A stretch of DNA of 46,269 nt from Methanobrevibacter sp. (GCA_017434525.1 JAFRFD010000005.1:1-46269), one strand, 5' to 3'. Counted from the stretch's first letter, positions 10,046-19,918 are shown. Numbers and translations are program-made. The notes: a model not told the origin generated them from the letters alone.

Positions 10046-13000
10046 TTGAAATTTAATAAAATAATATTTATATTGTTCATTATTCTCATGCTATTGTCGA
10101 TATCTTCGGTAAATGCGGAGAATAATATGACTGACAATGTCACTGCAGGTCTAGACGAAGGTAATGGAATATATGTTGATATTCACGGTTTGGATTCTCA
10201 TGATGGCTCACAAGATTCTCCAATCAGAACAATAAAGAAAGCCATATCCATGTCTCAGGAAAATGATACAATCTATTTATCCAATGGTGAGTTTAATGGA
10301 CCTAGCACTAAACTAACCATCACAAAATCCCTGAATTTTGTAGGATCAAGCGATACAAGAATAAGCGGATTAAATACCAATTACATTTTTGAAATACCTG
10401 ACGGTGTTACTGTCACTTTTAAAAATATAAAATTCATAAATGCCTACAAAGCACCTGAATCCTATTCAGCTTCTTATAACAATAACGTATACGGTTCTGC
10501 TCTGGATATCAAAAATGCAACCGTTACAGTTGACAATTGTTCATTCATAAACAATGTTTTGTCATATGGTTCAAGAGACAATTATATTTATGGAGGGGCA
10601 ATCAGCAATTTCGGTGATTTGACAATACTTAATTCCTATTTTGATAACAATACTGCCTTATCAACATCAGGCCTTTTCTCCTATGGGGGAAGCGTCTATA
10701 ATAAGGGCAAATTAAGCATCACCAATACAACATTTTCAAAATCAAAAAGCGTTGATTTCGGATACGGCGCTGCAATAGCCAATGACGGTGAAGTGATAAT
10801 GAAGAATTCTATTATTTCACAATCACAGGCACTTCATGAATGTAAGGGATCTGCAATATATAATACAGGTGATTTTAAATTATTCGATTCCATAATTGAA
10901 AACAACTACATTGAAAGAGCTAACTTTAATTATATTTATGGTGTAATCTATAACTCAGGCACTTTAACTGCAAGAGGCAGTATTTTTAGAAACAATACAG
11001 GTTATTATGAGGCTCCAACACCTGCATATAAGGGTTCTGCAAACATCTACAACATCGGAAAATTGAATTTGACATACAATGCATTTGTGGATAACGCACC
11101 TTTTGACGGGATTTCAACAGACATCTACTTCAATGGTGGGGAAATAATCACCATCGACAATAACTGGTGGAATACAAATGAAAATCCATATGATGAGACA
11201 GGTTCAAAAATCAATGTGGACGGAATAAACTCATGGTTAATACTCAATCTAACTCCCGAATACTCAAAATTAAATATTTCAGATTCCATAACAATTAAAG
11301 CTTCATGGACAAATAACATTAATCTATTGTCTCAAGTAAATTCAATTCCAGTATTCGACATTACCTTCAAGACTGATGTGGGAGGAAAACAGATAATTTC
11401 AACCAAACAGTTAGTTGACGGCAAGGCTGATTTCGAATTCAATTATGCTCAGGATAAGGGATCCTATGAGGTCACTGCCCAATTAAACTCATTCAGCAGG
11501 TCCGTCATTGTTGATGTCGGAAAAGTATTAACTTACGTAAAATATGACGTAAACGACAACATCACATATCTGGATGACTTGAATGTGAATGTGGAAGTGG
11601 TTGGATTGGATAATTCCCATCCGACAGGAGTGGTTCTATTGAAGATAGGTGGTGAAACCTATGCTGTTGATTTGGTTGACGGAAAGGGAAGCCGTTCCAT
11701 TTCTGATTTGACTCCTCAAAAGTATACCATGGAAATAATCTATAACGGTAGCGATAATCATTTCAAGGCTTTCAACAAGACTTCTGTCAACATAAAAAAA
11801 CAGGACATTGATTTGGCCATTAACGTTCCTGAAATTAAGGTGTCCGAGAAAGGAAAGGCAATCGTGACTTTAGGACCAAAAGGAGTTCAGGGCCAGGCAA
11901 TCCTATACGTTGATGGGGTCAGAAAGAAAATCGTTTATCTCTATAATGGAAATACTACAATTTCATTGAATAACTTTGCAGAAGGTGAATATAACATATC
12001 TTTGGAATTTGTTGAAACCACATTCTATAACTCTGCAAGGGTCTCTGGAATTTTAAACGTGACAAGATATGATGCAGCAATCAATATTTCAGCCGCTGAC
12101 ATCAAAGTCAGTGAAAATCAAACTATAATCATTAAAGTTTCACCGGACACACTAAGGGGGGAGGCGACATTAATCATCAATGGAGTCAATAATACTGTAT
12201 TCATTGACAACGCCATTACAAATGTCACTTTAACCAATTTAAATGCTGGTGAATACAACGTTACTTTAATATTTGATGGAGATTTAAGGTATTACTCAGT
12301 CAATGCTTCAACATCATTTAAAGTTTTAAAAATACCAACAGCTTTGGCTGTGGATATAGTTCAGGACGATAAGAATCTGAATGGTACAATTACAGTCAGG
12401 ACAAGTTCAGCCAACTGCACAGGAATCGTTGGCGTCTATGTCAATTACAACCTATATAAGGCTAACTTAACTGATGGGGCAGCCAGATTTTCAGTGAAAT
12501 TTGATAAGGGTACAAATTACATATTTGTATTTTATGAGGGTGACAGATACTTCGAAGACGCTTCATGGAATACCACTTTAGGCGTTGCTGATGAATTTGT
12601 ATTCATCGGCGAAAACTCAACAGGCTATGAATTCGGTGACTTCAACTATTCTGTAAGGTTAATGGAAGTAAATGGAATTCCAATGCCTGGAAGAGTTGTG
12701 GAAATTGATTTTAACGGTGAAAAGTATAATGTTACAACCAATGACAACGGTTATGCATTCTTCAAGTTGAATCTGGCAAACGGAAAGTACGATATATCCG
12801 CCAGCTATAAAAATTCCACAATACACAATACAATAACAGTTAAGAAAGTCGACTTTAATCTGACAGCCAACAACATCGCCTATGGTGAATTGGAAGTGAT
12901 TAAGGCAATATTTGAACAGGGAGTTAAGGGCAGTGTCGAATTCATCATCTCAAAGGATGTTGATGTGACTGTTGATATCGTTAACGGTACTGCAGCATAT

Positions 13001-15193
13001 AATTGCAGCGGCCTTAAAGTTGGAAACTACACTGTAAAAGCACGTTATCTTAATTTGAATCACACACAAACATTCACTGTCTCTAAAGCGCAGTTGGATT
13101 TAATCATTAATGCGAATCCCGCAACTCCATATGTCGATGAGATAATTCAGGTTTCAAATCTCAACAATATTATTGGTGAAATCATATTCATTTTCAATGA
13201 AACAGAATATAAAATACCTATTGAAAATAATGAGGCTATCTTAAACTTATCAAAATTGAGTGAAGGCAATTATTCTCTGACAGTTAAATTCATCGGTGAT
13301 GATAATTATTATCCTGCAAATAAAACCATAAGCTTCTATGTCAAGGAATTCTCATCAGACCTGATTTTAACAATAAACGATGCGGCATACGGAAGTGACA
13401 TCGTAGCTACCGCAACCCTTAACAGCAATGCTACAGGAATTGTAAGGTTCAGCCTGTTGAACACTACCAAAGACATTATCATCAACAATGGAAAAGCCAT
13501 ATGGAAGTTTACAGGTGTTGATGTTGGCAGTTACAGTATTTCCGCCAACTATTTGGGAAATGAATACTATCTCGAATCATCAAATGAAACTTCATTTAAT
13601 GTATTTAAGGCAAATTCCACCATTGAACTATATGTAAAAGAGGTTACTTTAGGGGAAAATATTAGAATTTATGCCGATTTGAGTCCAAATGCAACCGGTA
13701 GCGTATCATTCAGTATGGTCGGATATTTCACACCTAGGGATAAGCCGATTTCCAATTCCCATGCAACATGGTATATCGCTCCATTAAATACAGGTGAATA
13801 TGAAGTAATAGCCAAATATGCAGGTGATAAAAACTATTATGGCTCAAATACCACTTACATTTTAAAGGTTAATCAACGCAAATCAATCCTGGACGTTGAA
13901 CTTAATGACGCAGGCATTAATGAGAGGGTAATCTGTGAGGTAAGCTTGAAAACCAAAGATGGTGAAAAAATAACTTCCAGTGTTATTTTAAAAATAGGAA
14001 CTTCAAATTATGTTATCGATGTTGAAGACGGCGAAGGATCTATGGTATTGGGTAAGATGGCCATTGGAAACTATGACTATGAGGTAATATTTGAAGAATC
14101 TCAAAACTACACCGGGGCAAGCTATAAGGGTAGTTTCAAGGTAGTGGATGATTTGCTGAATGTTAGTTTGACATGTGATGATTTGGTCAAGTATTACGGC
14201 GGCAGCGAACAACTTAAAGTCGTTTTGAAAAATTCCAATGGCAATGCATTCGCTGATGCTCCAATCATTGTTAAAATCAATTCCAATAGCTATTATTTAA
14301 CAACTGATTCAAAAGGCGAGGCATTTCTGGATATAAATCTGAATCCTGGAGATTATGAAGCGCAGATTATATTTGAAGAAACTGAAAGGTATCGTTCTGC
14401 TGTGATTAATGTTACTATTGCTGTTTACTCTACTGCTGAGGGTCTTGATGTTGTTAAGATGTATGGCAGCTCAACCCAGTATTATGCAATGTTTACAGAT
14501 GCCAATGGAAAGGCGCTTGGAAATACCAAGGTCACCTTTACAATTTCAGGCAATTCCTATGATGTGACAACAATGCCTAACGGTGTTGCAAAAATCAATA
14601 TTAATTTCAAACCTGGAAGCTATGTGATTTCCACTGTTAATCCGGTAACCGGACAGAAGTTGTCCAATAAGATTACCATTAACTATCAGATTATGGGTAG
14701 GGACACTTCAAACTATGAGGGTGCAAAAACCATTTATAAAGTAAGAATATTTGATGCGAACATGAAACCTGTCGGTGCAGGACATGTTGTGAAGTTCAAG
14801 GTCAACGGCCAAATATACAAAGTCAAAACAACCAAATACGGTTATGCAAAATTATCTCTCAAATTAAAAGCAAATACCTATTTGGTAAAGGTCAAATATT
14901 CCAAATATGTATTATACAATACTATAACTGTTAAAAAACTTTTATCTGCCGACAACATATACAAGAAGGTATCTAAAAAAACCTACTTCCAGGCCAAACT
15001 TGTATACAGCAATGGTAAGGCTCAAAAAGGCAAAAAGATTACCTTTAAGGTTGATGGCAAAATATACAAGGCCAAAACCAATAAGTATGGAATAGCCACC
15101 ATTGTCCTGAAGAATTTAAGTGTGGGCAAGCATAAGGTCATTTCAGCTTATGGCCAGACAGCTATAGTGAACATTATAAAAATTAAAAAATAG
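10046..15193 (+). CDS. Large secreted adhesin-like protein, beta-helix plus many Ig-like repeats
   Basis: A 1715-residue surface protein beginning at a TTG codon with GGGG (10033-10036) just upstream. Signal peptide residues 1-24 end SSVNA before EN. Residues about 35-400 resemble a polymorphic-outer-membrane-type beta-helix (YVDIHGLDS-DGSQDSPIRTIKKAI opening, repeated SIFRNN/SYFDNN-like turns). From about 420 to the end are roughly a dozen Ig-like units with recurring YSLTVKFIGDDNYY/YEVIAKYAGDKNYY-type ends. The C-terminus is Lys-rich (KKGKKITFKVDGK-YKAKTN-KYG) and resembles the tail of the first adhesin, suggesting a common mode of wall attachment. No membrane anchor is seen. It lacks the A/B modules of the two upstream genes, so it is a different architecture in the same surface-protein cluster. 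Function beyond adhesion is not visible. Confidence 0.86.
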   Translation: MKFNKIIFILFIILMLLSISSVNAENNMTDNVTAGLDEGNGIYVDIHGLDSHDGSQDSPIRTIKKAISMSQENDTIYLSNGEFNGPSTKLTITKSLNFVGSSDTRISGLNTNYIFEIPDGVTVTFKNIKFINAYKAPESYSASYNNNVYGSALDIKNATVTVDNCSFINNVLSYGSRDNYIYGGAISNFGDLTILNSYFDNNTALSTSGLFSYGGSVYNKGKLSITNTTFSKSKSVDFGYGAAIANDGEVIMKNSIISQSQALHECKGSAIYNTGDFKLFDSIIENNYIERANFNYIYGVIYNSGTLTARGSIFRNNTGYYEAPTPAYKGSANIYNIGKLNLTYNAFVDNAPFDGISTDIYFNGGEIITIDNNWWNTNENPYDETGSKINVDGINSWLILNLTPEYSKLNISDSITIKASWTNNINLLSQVNSIPVFDITFKTDVGGKQIISTKQLVDGKADFEFNYAQDKGSYEVTAQLNSFSRSVIVDVGKVLTYVKYDVNDNITYLDDLNVNVEVVGLDNSHPTGVVLLKIGGETYAVDLVDGKGSRSISDLTPQKYTMEIIYNGSDNHFKAFNKTSVNIKKQDIDLAINVPEIKVSEKGKAIVTLGPKGVQGQAILYVDGVRKKIVYLYNGNTTISLNNFAEGEYNISLEFVETTFYNSARVSGILNVTRYDAAINISAADIKVSENQTIIIKVSPDTLRGEATLIINGVNNTVFIDNAITNVTLTNLNAGEYNVTLIFDGDLRYYSVNASTSFKVLKIPTALAVDIVQDDKNLNGTITVRTSSANCTGIVGVYVNYNLYKANLTDGAARFSVKFDKGTNYIFVFYEGDRYFEDASWNTTLGVADEFVFIGENSTGYEFGDFNYSVRLMEVNGIPMPGRVVEIDFNGEKYNVTTNDNGYAFFKLNLANGKYDISASYKNSTIHNTITVKKVDFNLTANNIAYGELEVIKAIFEQGVKGSVEFIISKDVDVTVDIVNGTAAYNCSGLKVGNYTVKARYLNLNHTQTFTVSKAQLDLIINANPATPYVDEIIQVSNLNNIIGEIIFIFNETEYKIPIENNEAILNLSKLSEGNYSLTVKFIGDDNYYPANKTISFYVKEFSSDLILTINDAAYGSDIVATATLNSNATGIVRFSLLNTTKDIIINNGKAIWKFTGVDVGSYSISANYLGNEYYLESSNETSFNVFKANSTIELYVKEVTLGENIRIYADLSPNATGSVSFSMVGYFTPRDKPISNSHATWYIAPLNTGEYEVIAKYAGDKNYYGSNTTYILKVNQRKSILDVELNDAGINERVICEVSLKTKDGEKITSSVILKIGTSNYVIDVEDGEGSMVLGKMAIGNYDYEVIFEESQNYTGASYKGSFKVVDDLLNVSLTCDDLVKYYGGSEQLKVVLKNSNGNAFADAPIIVKINSNSYYLTTDSKGEAFLDINLNPGDYEAQIIFEETERYRSAVINVTIAVYSTAEGLDVVKMYGSSTQYYAMFTDANGKALGNTKVTFTISGNSYDVTTMPNGVAKININFKPGSYVISTVNPVTGQKLSNKITINYQIMGRDTSNYEGAKTIYKVRIFDANMKPVGAGHVVKFKVNGQIYKVKTTKYGYAKLSLKLKANTYLVKVKYSKYVLYNTITVKKLLSADNIYKKVSKKTYFQAKLVYSNGKAQKGKKITFKVDGKIYKAKTNKYGIATIVLKNLSVGKHKVISAYGQTAIVNIIKIKK

Positions 15194-15230
15194 AAGTTTT
15201 CTTTAAAACTTCTCTAATTTTTTATTTTTC
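15192..15230 (+). terminator. Hairpin-oligoT terminator of third adhesin gene
   Basis: AGAAGTTTT (15192-15200) pairs perfectly with AAAACTTCT (15205-15213) over a CTTT loop, followed by T-rich sequence. It starts within the stop codon of the adhesin. Confidence 0.75.
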
Positions 15231-15398
15231 ATGTAGATTGGCATGTTTTAGTTTTATTGTTTTTTCATGGACTTTATTTTAATTAGTTTATTGAATTGTT
15301 ATTTTTATCATTTATCTCTAAACTATTGATATTATTAATCGTAACTGTTAGTATTTGCGATGAAAAATTATATTAGTTTTTGGATACAATTATTATTC

Positions 15399-15818
15399 AT
15401 GATTTTTAAAATTTACTCAAAAGGTCATGAAAATGTGACCTCTCATCACAAGTCTACCTTTGAGATTACAAAAGATCCTGAAATCGGTCCGACTGCAGAC
15501 TGCATAATTGGAGTTGATATGGATAAGACCATGTTGAACTTCCCTCAGGAATTTAAGGATAAAATCGCTGATTCAAATACTAGGATTGTCGTTGAACTTA
15601 AAACAGAAAACGGTCATGATGAGATTACGGGTTTTGGCCATGAGGATTTGGAACTGAGCCATCCAACAGACATTGTCATAAGAAAAAGCGATTTCACATG
15701 TCCAAGGACATTGATGATTAATGCCGATAAGGCTGCAAGGGACCTGGATGAAAAATTGATTGAAGATTTAAAAAATGAAAAGATTTTGGAAACTACCATA
15801 AAATTATGCAAAAAATAG
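15399..15818 (+). CDS. DUF371 family protein
   Basis: About 139 residues. The opening KGHENVTSHHKSTFEITKD, then DCIIGVDMDKTM, and a C-terminal region with HPTDIVIRKSDF and the DADKAARDLD-like segment match the archaeal DUF371 family, whose function is unknown to me. An in-frame ATG at 15360 would add 13 residues of AT-rich sequence (YISFWIQLLF). The family normally begins just before K-KGH, so I chose the ATG at 15399. Neither start has a clear ribosome binding site. It stands alone between the adhesin cluster and a tRNA gene, with a short T-rich gap on both sides. Confidence 0.72.
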   Translation: MIFKIYSKGHENVTSHHKSTFEITKDPEIGPTADCIIGVDMDKTMLNFPQEFKDKIADSNTRIVVELKTENGHDEITGFGHEDLELSHPTDIVIRKSDFTCPRTLMINADKAARDLDEKLIEDLKNEKILETTIKLCKK

Positions 15819-15871
15819 ATACCTTTATATAACTTAAAAAATATATTTTTTTATAACTACTTTTGTTTTAT

Positions 15872-15955
<84 letters not shown>

Positions 15956-16109
15956 CTATTTTACAACTTATTTTCAATGTAATCTAAAAATTGGAAAATA
16001 TTATATGAATATTTTGTAATAGTTGGGTTAATCTGATTTTTTTTCATAACTTATTTAAAATATTAAGTTAAAATTATTATTATTAAATAAAAATTATTGG
16101 TGATAAATT

Positions 16110-16964
16110 ATGAAAGCTGTAATTCCTGCAGCAGGTTTCGGTACTAGATTTTTACCTGCTACTAAAGCACAGGCAAAGGAAATGTTGCCGGTTTATGACA
16201 AACCTACTATTCAATATGTTATTGAAGAGGCGGTTGCTTCCGGCATTGACGACATTCTAATTGTTACTGGTAGAAATAAGAGATCTATTGAAGATCACTT
16301 TGACAAGTCATTTGAGCTTGAACAGACCTTGCAAAGTGCAGGTAAGGACGACCGTTTAAGGCAAGTTCGCGCAATAACTGATTTGGCGGACATCTGTTAT
16401 GTAAGACAAAAAGAGCAAAAAGGACTCGGTGATGCAATCTACTGTGCTAAAAAGCATATAGGTGGCGAACCTTTTGCAGTTCTTTTAGGCGACTCAATTA
16501 CTAAAGGCCCTACTCCATGCACTAAACAACTGATTGACGTTTATGAAAAGTATAATGCATCTGCAATTTCTCTTGAGGAAGTTCCAAAAGAGAAAGTGGA
16601 AAGGTATGGTATTATTAAGGGAACTGAAGTTGAAAATAATGTTTACAATATCGAAAAGCTTGTTGAAAAACCTTTGGCTCACCAAGCACCATCAAATCTT
16701 GCGATTATGGGCCGTTACGTTTTGGCTCCGGACATTTTCGATAAGATTGATGAAACCGAACCTGGTGTCGGTGGCGAGATTCAGCTCACTGATGCCCTTC
16801 AGAAATTGGATTCAATTTATGGTGTGACCTTTGAAGGAAAAACATACGATATTGGTAACCGTTTTGAATGGTTAAAGACTTCAATTGAATTTGCTATGGA
16901 TGATGAGGAATCCAAAGATGATTTGATTGAATATATGAAAAACATTATTAAGGAAAACGAATAA
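16110..16964 (+). CDS. galU: UTP-glucose-1-phosphate uridylyltransferase
   Basis: 284 residues, full length for the family. Makes UDP-glucose from UTP and glucose-1-phosphate for surface polysaccharide and glycoconjugate synthesis. The nucleotide-binding signature PAAGFGTRFLPATKAQAKEM lies at residues 5-24. KPTIQYVIEEAV follows, with the conserved RQKEQKGLGDAI and LLGDSI segments in the middle and VEKP and GGEIQLTDAL near the C-terminus. The usual KA-PKEMLP is here KAQAKEMLP. The start ATG follows GGTGATAAATT. The gene is monocistronic, with its own upstream AT-rich promoter region after the tRNA and a terminator hairpin at the stop codon. Confidence 0.95.
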   Translation: MKAVIPAAGFGTRFLPATKAQAKEMLPVYDKPTIQYVIEEAVASGIDDILIVTGRNKRSIEDHFDKSFELEQTLQSAGKDDRLRQVRAITDLADICYVRQKEQKGLGDAIYCAKKHIGGEPFAVLLGDSITKGPTPCTKQLIDVYEKYNASAISLEEVPKEKVERYGIIKGTEVENNVYNIEKLVEKPLAHQAPSNLAIMGRYVLAPDIFDKIDETEPGVGGEIQLTDALQKLDSIYGVTFEGKTYDIGNRFEWLKTSIEFAMDDEESKDDLIEYMKNIIKENE

Positions 16965-16999
16965 GTTATTTTTCTAAAATAACTTTTCAAACTTTTTTT
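16963..16999 (+). terminator. Terminator of galU
   Basis: AAGTTATTTT (16963-16972) and AAAATAACTT (16976-16985) form a perfect 10-bp stem with a 3-base loop. The stem starts inside the TAA stop codon and is followed by a T-rich tail. Confidence 0.75.
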
Positions 17000-17008
17000 A
17001 TTGATATT

Positions 17009-18232
17009 ATGCAGAACCGATTAATTAAGAAAACAGGCGATGAAATCTCACCGTTGGGTTTTGGAGCCATGAGATTGCCTTTAAAAAATGGTAAGGTTAA
17101 TCGGGAACTTGCTAAAGAACAGATCTATCATGCAATTGATAGTGGAATTAATTTTATAGACACGGCTTATCTTTATGGGGACAGCGAGACATTTTTAGGT
17201 GAGGTTCTGCAAGGGGAATATAAGGATAAGGTGAAACTATGTTCTAAGCTTCCTTCCATCAACGTTAGAAAGTACGAGGATATGGAAAAATATTTGGATG
17301 AGCAGCTGAAGCGTCTTCAAAGGGATTGCATTGATTATTATCTGATTCATTCCATTGATTTGAAAACGTTCAACCGACTTTTAAAAAGGGATTTGCTCAA
17401 ATTCATCAGCAAAGCCAAAGAGGAGGGCAAGATTAAGCATATTGGCTTTTCCTATCATGGGCCTAAGGATGAGTTTGAAACGGTTCTTGATGGTTATGAC
17501 TGGGATGTTGTGATGATTCAGTATAACTATTTTGATGACAATGTTCAGGTTGGCATGGAAGGAATTGAACGTGCCGCTTCAAGAGGAATGGGCATTTTTG
17601 TAATGGAGCCTTTAAAGGGAGGAATTCTTGCAGGCAAAATGCCCAAGGAAGCAGAAGATATCCTTAGAAAGGCAGATGCCAACAAAAGCAATGCTCAATG
17701 GGCACTGGAATGGGTTTTGAATAATGGAAACATTACTTGTGTCCTGTCGGGAATGAATTCAATCGATCAGATTGATGAAAATATTGAAATAGCCAGTAAA
17801 ACCACTCCTCTGTCTTTGAGTTTTGATGAAATGGAGACGATTGAATATGTTAAAAGAGTAATGAGGAATTCATTGAAAATTAACTGTTCCACTTGCGGAT
17901 ACTGTGTTCCATGCCCTCAGGGCGTTAATATTCCTACATGCATGAGGATTTACAATGAAAAATACCTGTTTGAGCATAAGGGACTTTTTAATCCGTCATT
18001 GATAGATTATTTCCAGTATGTTGGCGGCGTAATGGGAAATGCTTCAAATGCGGGACTGTGCAACGGCTGTGGAAAATGCCTTAGGAAATGTCCACAGAAG
18101 TTAGATATTATTTCAGAGCTTGAAAAAGTTAAAAAAGAGTTTGAATTTCCTGGAATGGATTATGTCTTATTATTCATTAGGAAAGTGGGTTTTCCAGTTT
18201 ACAAATATCTTGTAAAGTTATTAAATCGCTAA
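17009..18232 (+). CDS. Aldo/keto reductase with C-terminal ferredoxin domain
   Basis: 407 residues. Residues 1-280 are an aldo/keto reductase barrel: LGFGAMRLPL, GINFIDTAYLYGDSE (catalytic Asp/Tyr), KLCSKLP (Lys) and DYYLIHSI (His) form the usual tetrad. After about residue 290 comes an iron-sulfur domain with CSTCGYCVPCPQGVNIP and CNGCGKCLRKCPQ, consistent with two 4Fe-4S clusters. This fusion is common in anaerobes and is annotated as a predicted oxidoreductase; the substrate is not known. It is 44 bases after galU, but the galU terminator separates them. The tail (VLLFIRKVGFPVYKYLVKLL) is hydrophobic and may touch the membrane. No strong ribosome binding site is visible before the ATG. Confidence 0.88.
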   Translation: MQNRLIKKTGDEISPLGFGAMRLPLKNGKVNRELAKEQIYHAIDSGINFIDTAYLYGDSETFLGEVLQGEYKDKVKLCSKLPSINVRKYEDMEKYLDEQLKRLQRDCIDYYLIHSIDLKTFNRLLKRDLLKFISKAKEEGKIKHIGFSYHGPKDEFETVLDGYDWDVVMIQYNYFDDNVQVGMEGIERAASRGMGIFVMEPLKGGILAGKMPKEAEDILRKADANKSNAQWALEWVLNNGNITCVLSGMNSIDQIDENIEIASKTTPLSLSFDEMETIEYVKRVMRNSLKINCSTCGYCVPCPQGVNIPTCMRIYNEKYLFEHKGLFNPSLIDYFQYVGGVMGNASNAGLCNGCGKCLRKCPQKLDIISELEKVKKEFEFPGMDYVLLFIRKVGFPVYKYLVKLLNR

Positions 18233-18303
18233 TTTTTTCTAATTTAAACTCTTGAATATAAAATTATATACTACAAAAATAGAAATATTAACTAGGTGAA
18301 ATA

Positions 18304-18513
18304 ATGAAACTCGAAGAATTATTGGCTCCATGTCCAAAATGCGGTTCAAAAGATAAAGTGGCTAAAAGAAAATTATTGGACAATCACAGGGCACATGCAG
18401 AAATGGATGCAGTCAAATGCTCAGAATGTGGTTACATTTTCTTTGTAAACGATGATATGGATCCGGATGAGAAAAAGAAATTATTAAACGAATTAAATAA
18501 AATTCACGGATAA
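18304..18513 (+). CDS. Small Cys-rich (CPKC...CSEC) peptide, probable partner of radical SAM enzyme
   Basis: 69 residues with two CxxC pairs: C10/C13 (CPKCG) and C39/C42 (CSECG). Between them lies a basic, His-containing stretch (KRKLLDNHRAHAEM); an acidic Lys-rich tail follows. It looks like a zinc-ribbon protein, but its position directly before a SPASM radical SAM gene (one base between stop and next start) and its length match what I recall as the methanogen Cys-rich peptide family TIGR04165, thought to be a modification substrate. The start follows AGGTGAAATA. A TATA-like box (ATTATATACT, about 18262-18271) lies about 35 bases upstream, so this is the first gene of the operon. Whether it is really modified is inference. 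Confidence 0.75.
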   Translation: MKLEELLAPCPKCGSKDKVAKRKLLDNHRAHAEMDAVKCSECGYIFFVNDDMDPDEKKKLLNELNKIHG

Positions 18514-18514
18514 A

Positions 18515-19642
18515 ATGACATTTCATGTAATGATTATCCCAACACTGAACTGTCCATCAAACTGCAAATACTGTTGGGGATCTGAAAACAAAAAGGAAAT
18601 GATGGATTTGGAAATCATCGACCAGATTATTGACTGGCTGGGTGATTTTAGAGATGACAAGGTTCACTTCACATTCCATGGGGGAGAACCTCTTCTTGCA
18701 GGATACGATTTTTACGAAAAGGCATTAGAAAAATTATCCAAATTGCCTAATCTTGAAGGATTCTCTCTTCAAAGCAATATCTGGCTTCTGACAGACGAGC
18801 TCATTGATTTGTTTCTTAAGTATAATGTTGTCGTCAGTACAAGCATCGACGGGCCGAAGGAAATCAATGATTATCAGAGAGGTGAAGGTTACTTTGACAA
18901 AACCATGTCCAAATTCAGGCTGGCCAAGGATAAGGGATTGATTATCAACTTTGTTTTGACAGTTACAGACTATTCCAAGGACTTTTCAGATGAATTGTAT
19001 GATTTCTTTAAAAGTGAACAGATGAATCTTAAGATTCATGCTGCTCTTCCTTCCCTTAGAGGGGATAATGCAGACCCATGGGCACTTGACCAGGAAGAAC
19101 ATGGTAAACTGCTTGTTGATTGGCTGGACAAATACCTTTATGATTTGGATAAGTTTTCAGTAATGGATTTGGACCATATCTGCAAATCTTCACTTAGAAG
19201 AAGGGGAACCTTATGCACCTTTGCGGATTGCATTGGAACAACCCTGGCAGTTGGCTCTGACGGTTCCATTTATCCATGCTACAGATTTGTCGGAATGCCT
19301 GAATATGTTTTGGGAAATGTGGCCACCAATCCAAGCTTTGACGATTTGAAGGAATCTGACGCATGGGCAAAACTAATGGAATTCAGGGCTTATGTTGATG
19401 AGGACTGCAAAAAATGCAGGTATAAAAAATACTGTGAAGGTGGATGTCCTTACAATGCCATTGTGGCTTATCAGACACCTAAGGCGGTTGACCCACAGTG
19501 CACTGCATATAAGATGATTTTCGGTGAAGTTTCAAAAAGAATGAATAAGGAATTCGCCAAGTCCGCCTTTGGAATGGGTGCACCGGCACCTAGAAAGGAA
19601 GGCGAACCGTTCAGCATTATGGATTTGGCCATGAAGCCTTGA
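18515..19642 (+). CDS. Radical SAM/SPASM putative peptide-modifying enzyme
   Basis: 375 residues. The radical SAM cluster motif CPSNCKYC uses C13, C17 and C20. FHGGEPLLAG and STSIDGP follow the usual order of a SAM barrel. The SPASM-type C-terminal region has GSDGSIYPCYRF and CKKCRYKKYCEGGCPYN for auxiliary 4Fe-4S clusters. Such enzymes (anSME, PqqE and relatives) typically modify peptides or proteins. I believe this is the methanogen family TIGR04083 (Mhun_1560 type), which co-occurs with the Cys-rich peptide encoded immediately upstream. The start is one base after the previous stop, implying translational coupling. The C-terminus (GMGAPAPRKEGEPFSIMDLAMKP) is Pro-rich and unusual. A third tiny Cys-rich gene follows 13 bases later. 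Confidence 0.87.
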   Translation: MTFHVMIIPTLNCPSNCKYCWGSENKKEMMDLEIIDQIIDWLGDFRDDKVHFTFHGGEPLLAGYDFYEKALEKLSKLPNLEGFSLQSNIWLLTDELIDLFLKYNVVVSTSIDGPKEINDYQRGEGYFDKTMSKFRLAKDKGLIINFVLTVTDYSKDFSDELYDFFKSEQMNLKIHAALPSLRGDNADPWALDQEEHGKLLVDWLDKYLYDLDKFSVMDLDHICKSSLRRRGTLCTFADCIGTTLAVGSDGSIYPCYRFVGMPEYVLGNVATNPSFDDLKESDAWAKLMEFRAYVDEDCKKCRYKKYCEGGCPYNAIVAYQTPKAVDPQCTAYKMIFGEVSKRMNKEFAKSAFGMGAPAPRKEGEPFSIMDLAMKP

Positions 19643-19655
19643 TTAGGGTGATAGT

Positions 19656-19778
19656 ATGATTTGTGATGAATGCGAACATTTGGAATTAAGAAACAAATAC
19701 AAAATTGTATGTAAAGTTCATGAACATCTGTTGTTGGATGTTAAAGAATGTCAGAACTTCAAACCTAAAGATGAATAG
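19656..19778 (+). CDS. 40-residue Cys-containing protein
   Basis: A very short open frame with a good ribosome binding site (AGGGTGATAGT, ending one base before the ATG), 13 bases after the radical SAM gene and before the operon terminator. The product begins MICDECEHLEL and carries four cysteines (C3, C6, C19, C32) in a C-x2-C-x12-C-x12-C pattern that could bind zinc or an iron-sulfur cluster. It is highly charged and has no signal peptide. The spacing, the ribosome binding site and the terminator directly after its stop argue that it is real and co-transcribed. Its function is unknown; it could be a second substrate or an accessory protein of the radical SAM enzyme. Confidence 0.6.
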   Translation: MICDECEHLELRNKYKIVCKVHEHLLLDVKECQNFKPKDE

Positions 19779-19806
19779 ATTTAGGTCTATTCTAATTATT
19801 TTTTTT
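19773..19806 (+). terminator. Terminator of the radical SAM cluster
   Basis: GAATAGA (19773-19779) pairs with TCTATTC (19786-19792) over a 6-base loop, followed by a T-rich stretch. It overlaps the stop codon of the 40-residue gene. Confidence 0.7.
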
Positions 19807-19918
19807 TAAGAGATTTTACTATTGATTTTATAGTCTTTTTTTTAGTTGTGTTTTTTTAAATTTGAATGAACTTTTTTTTGTGATAGGTTAATCATGGTTT
19901 TCACTGAAAAATGCTTTG

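Noticed and set aside
15360..15398. Longer N-terminus of the DUF371 protein
   Set aside because: AT-rich, hydrophobic stretch absent from the family as I know it; start at 15399 preferred.
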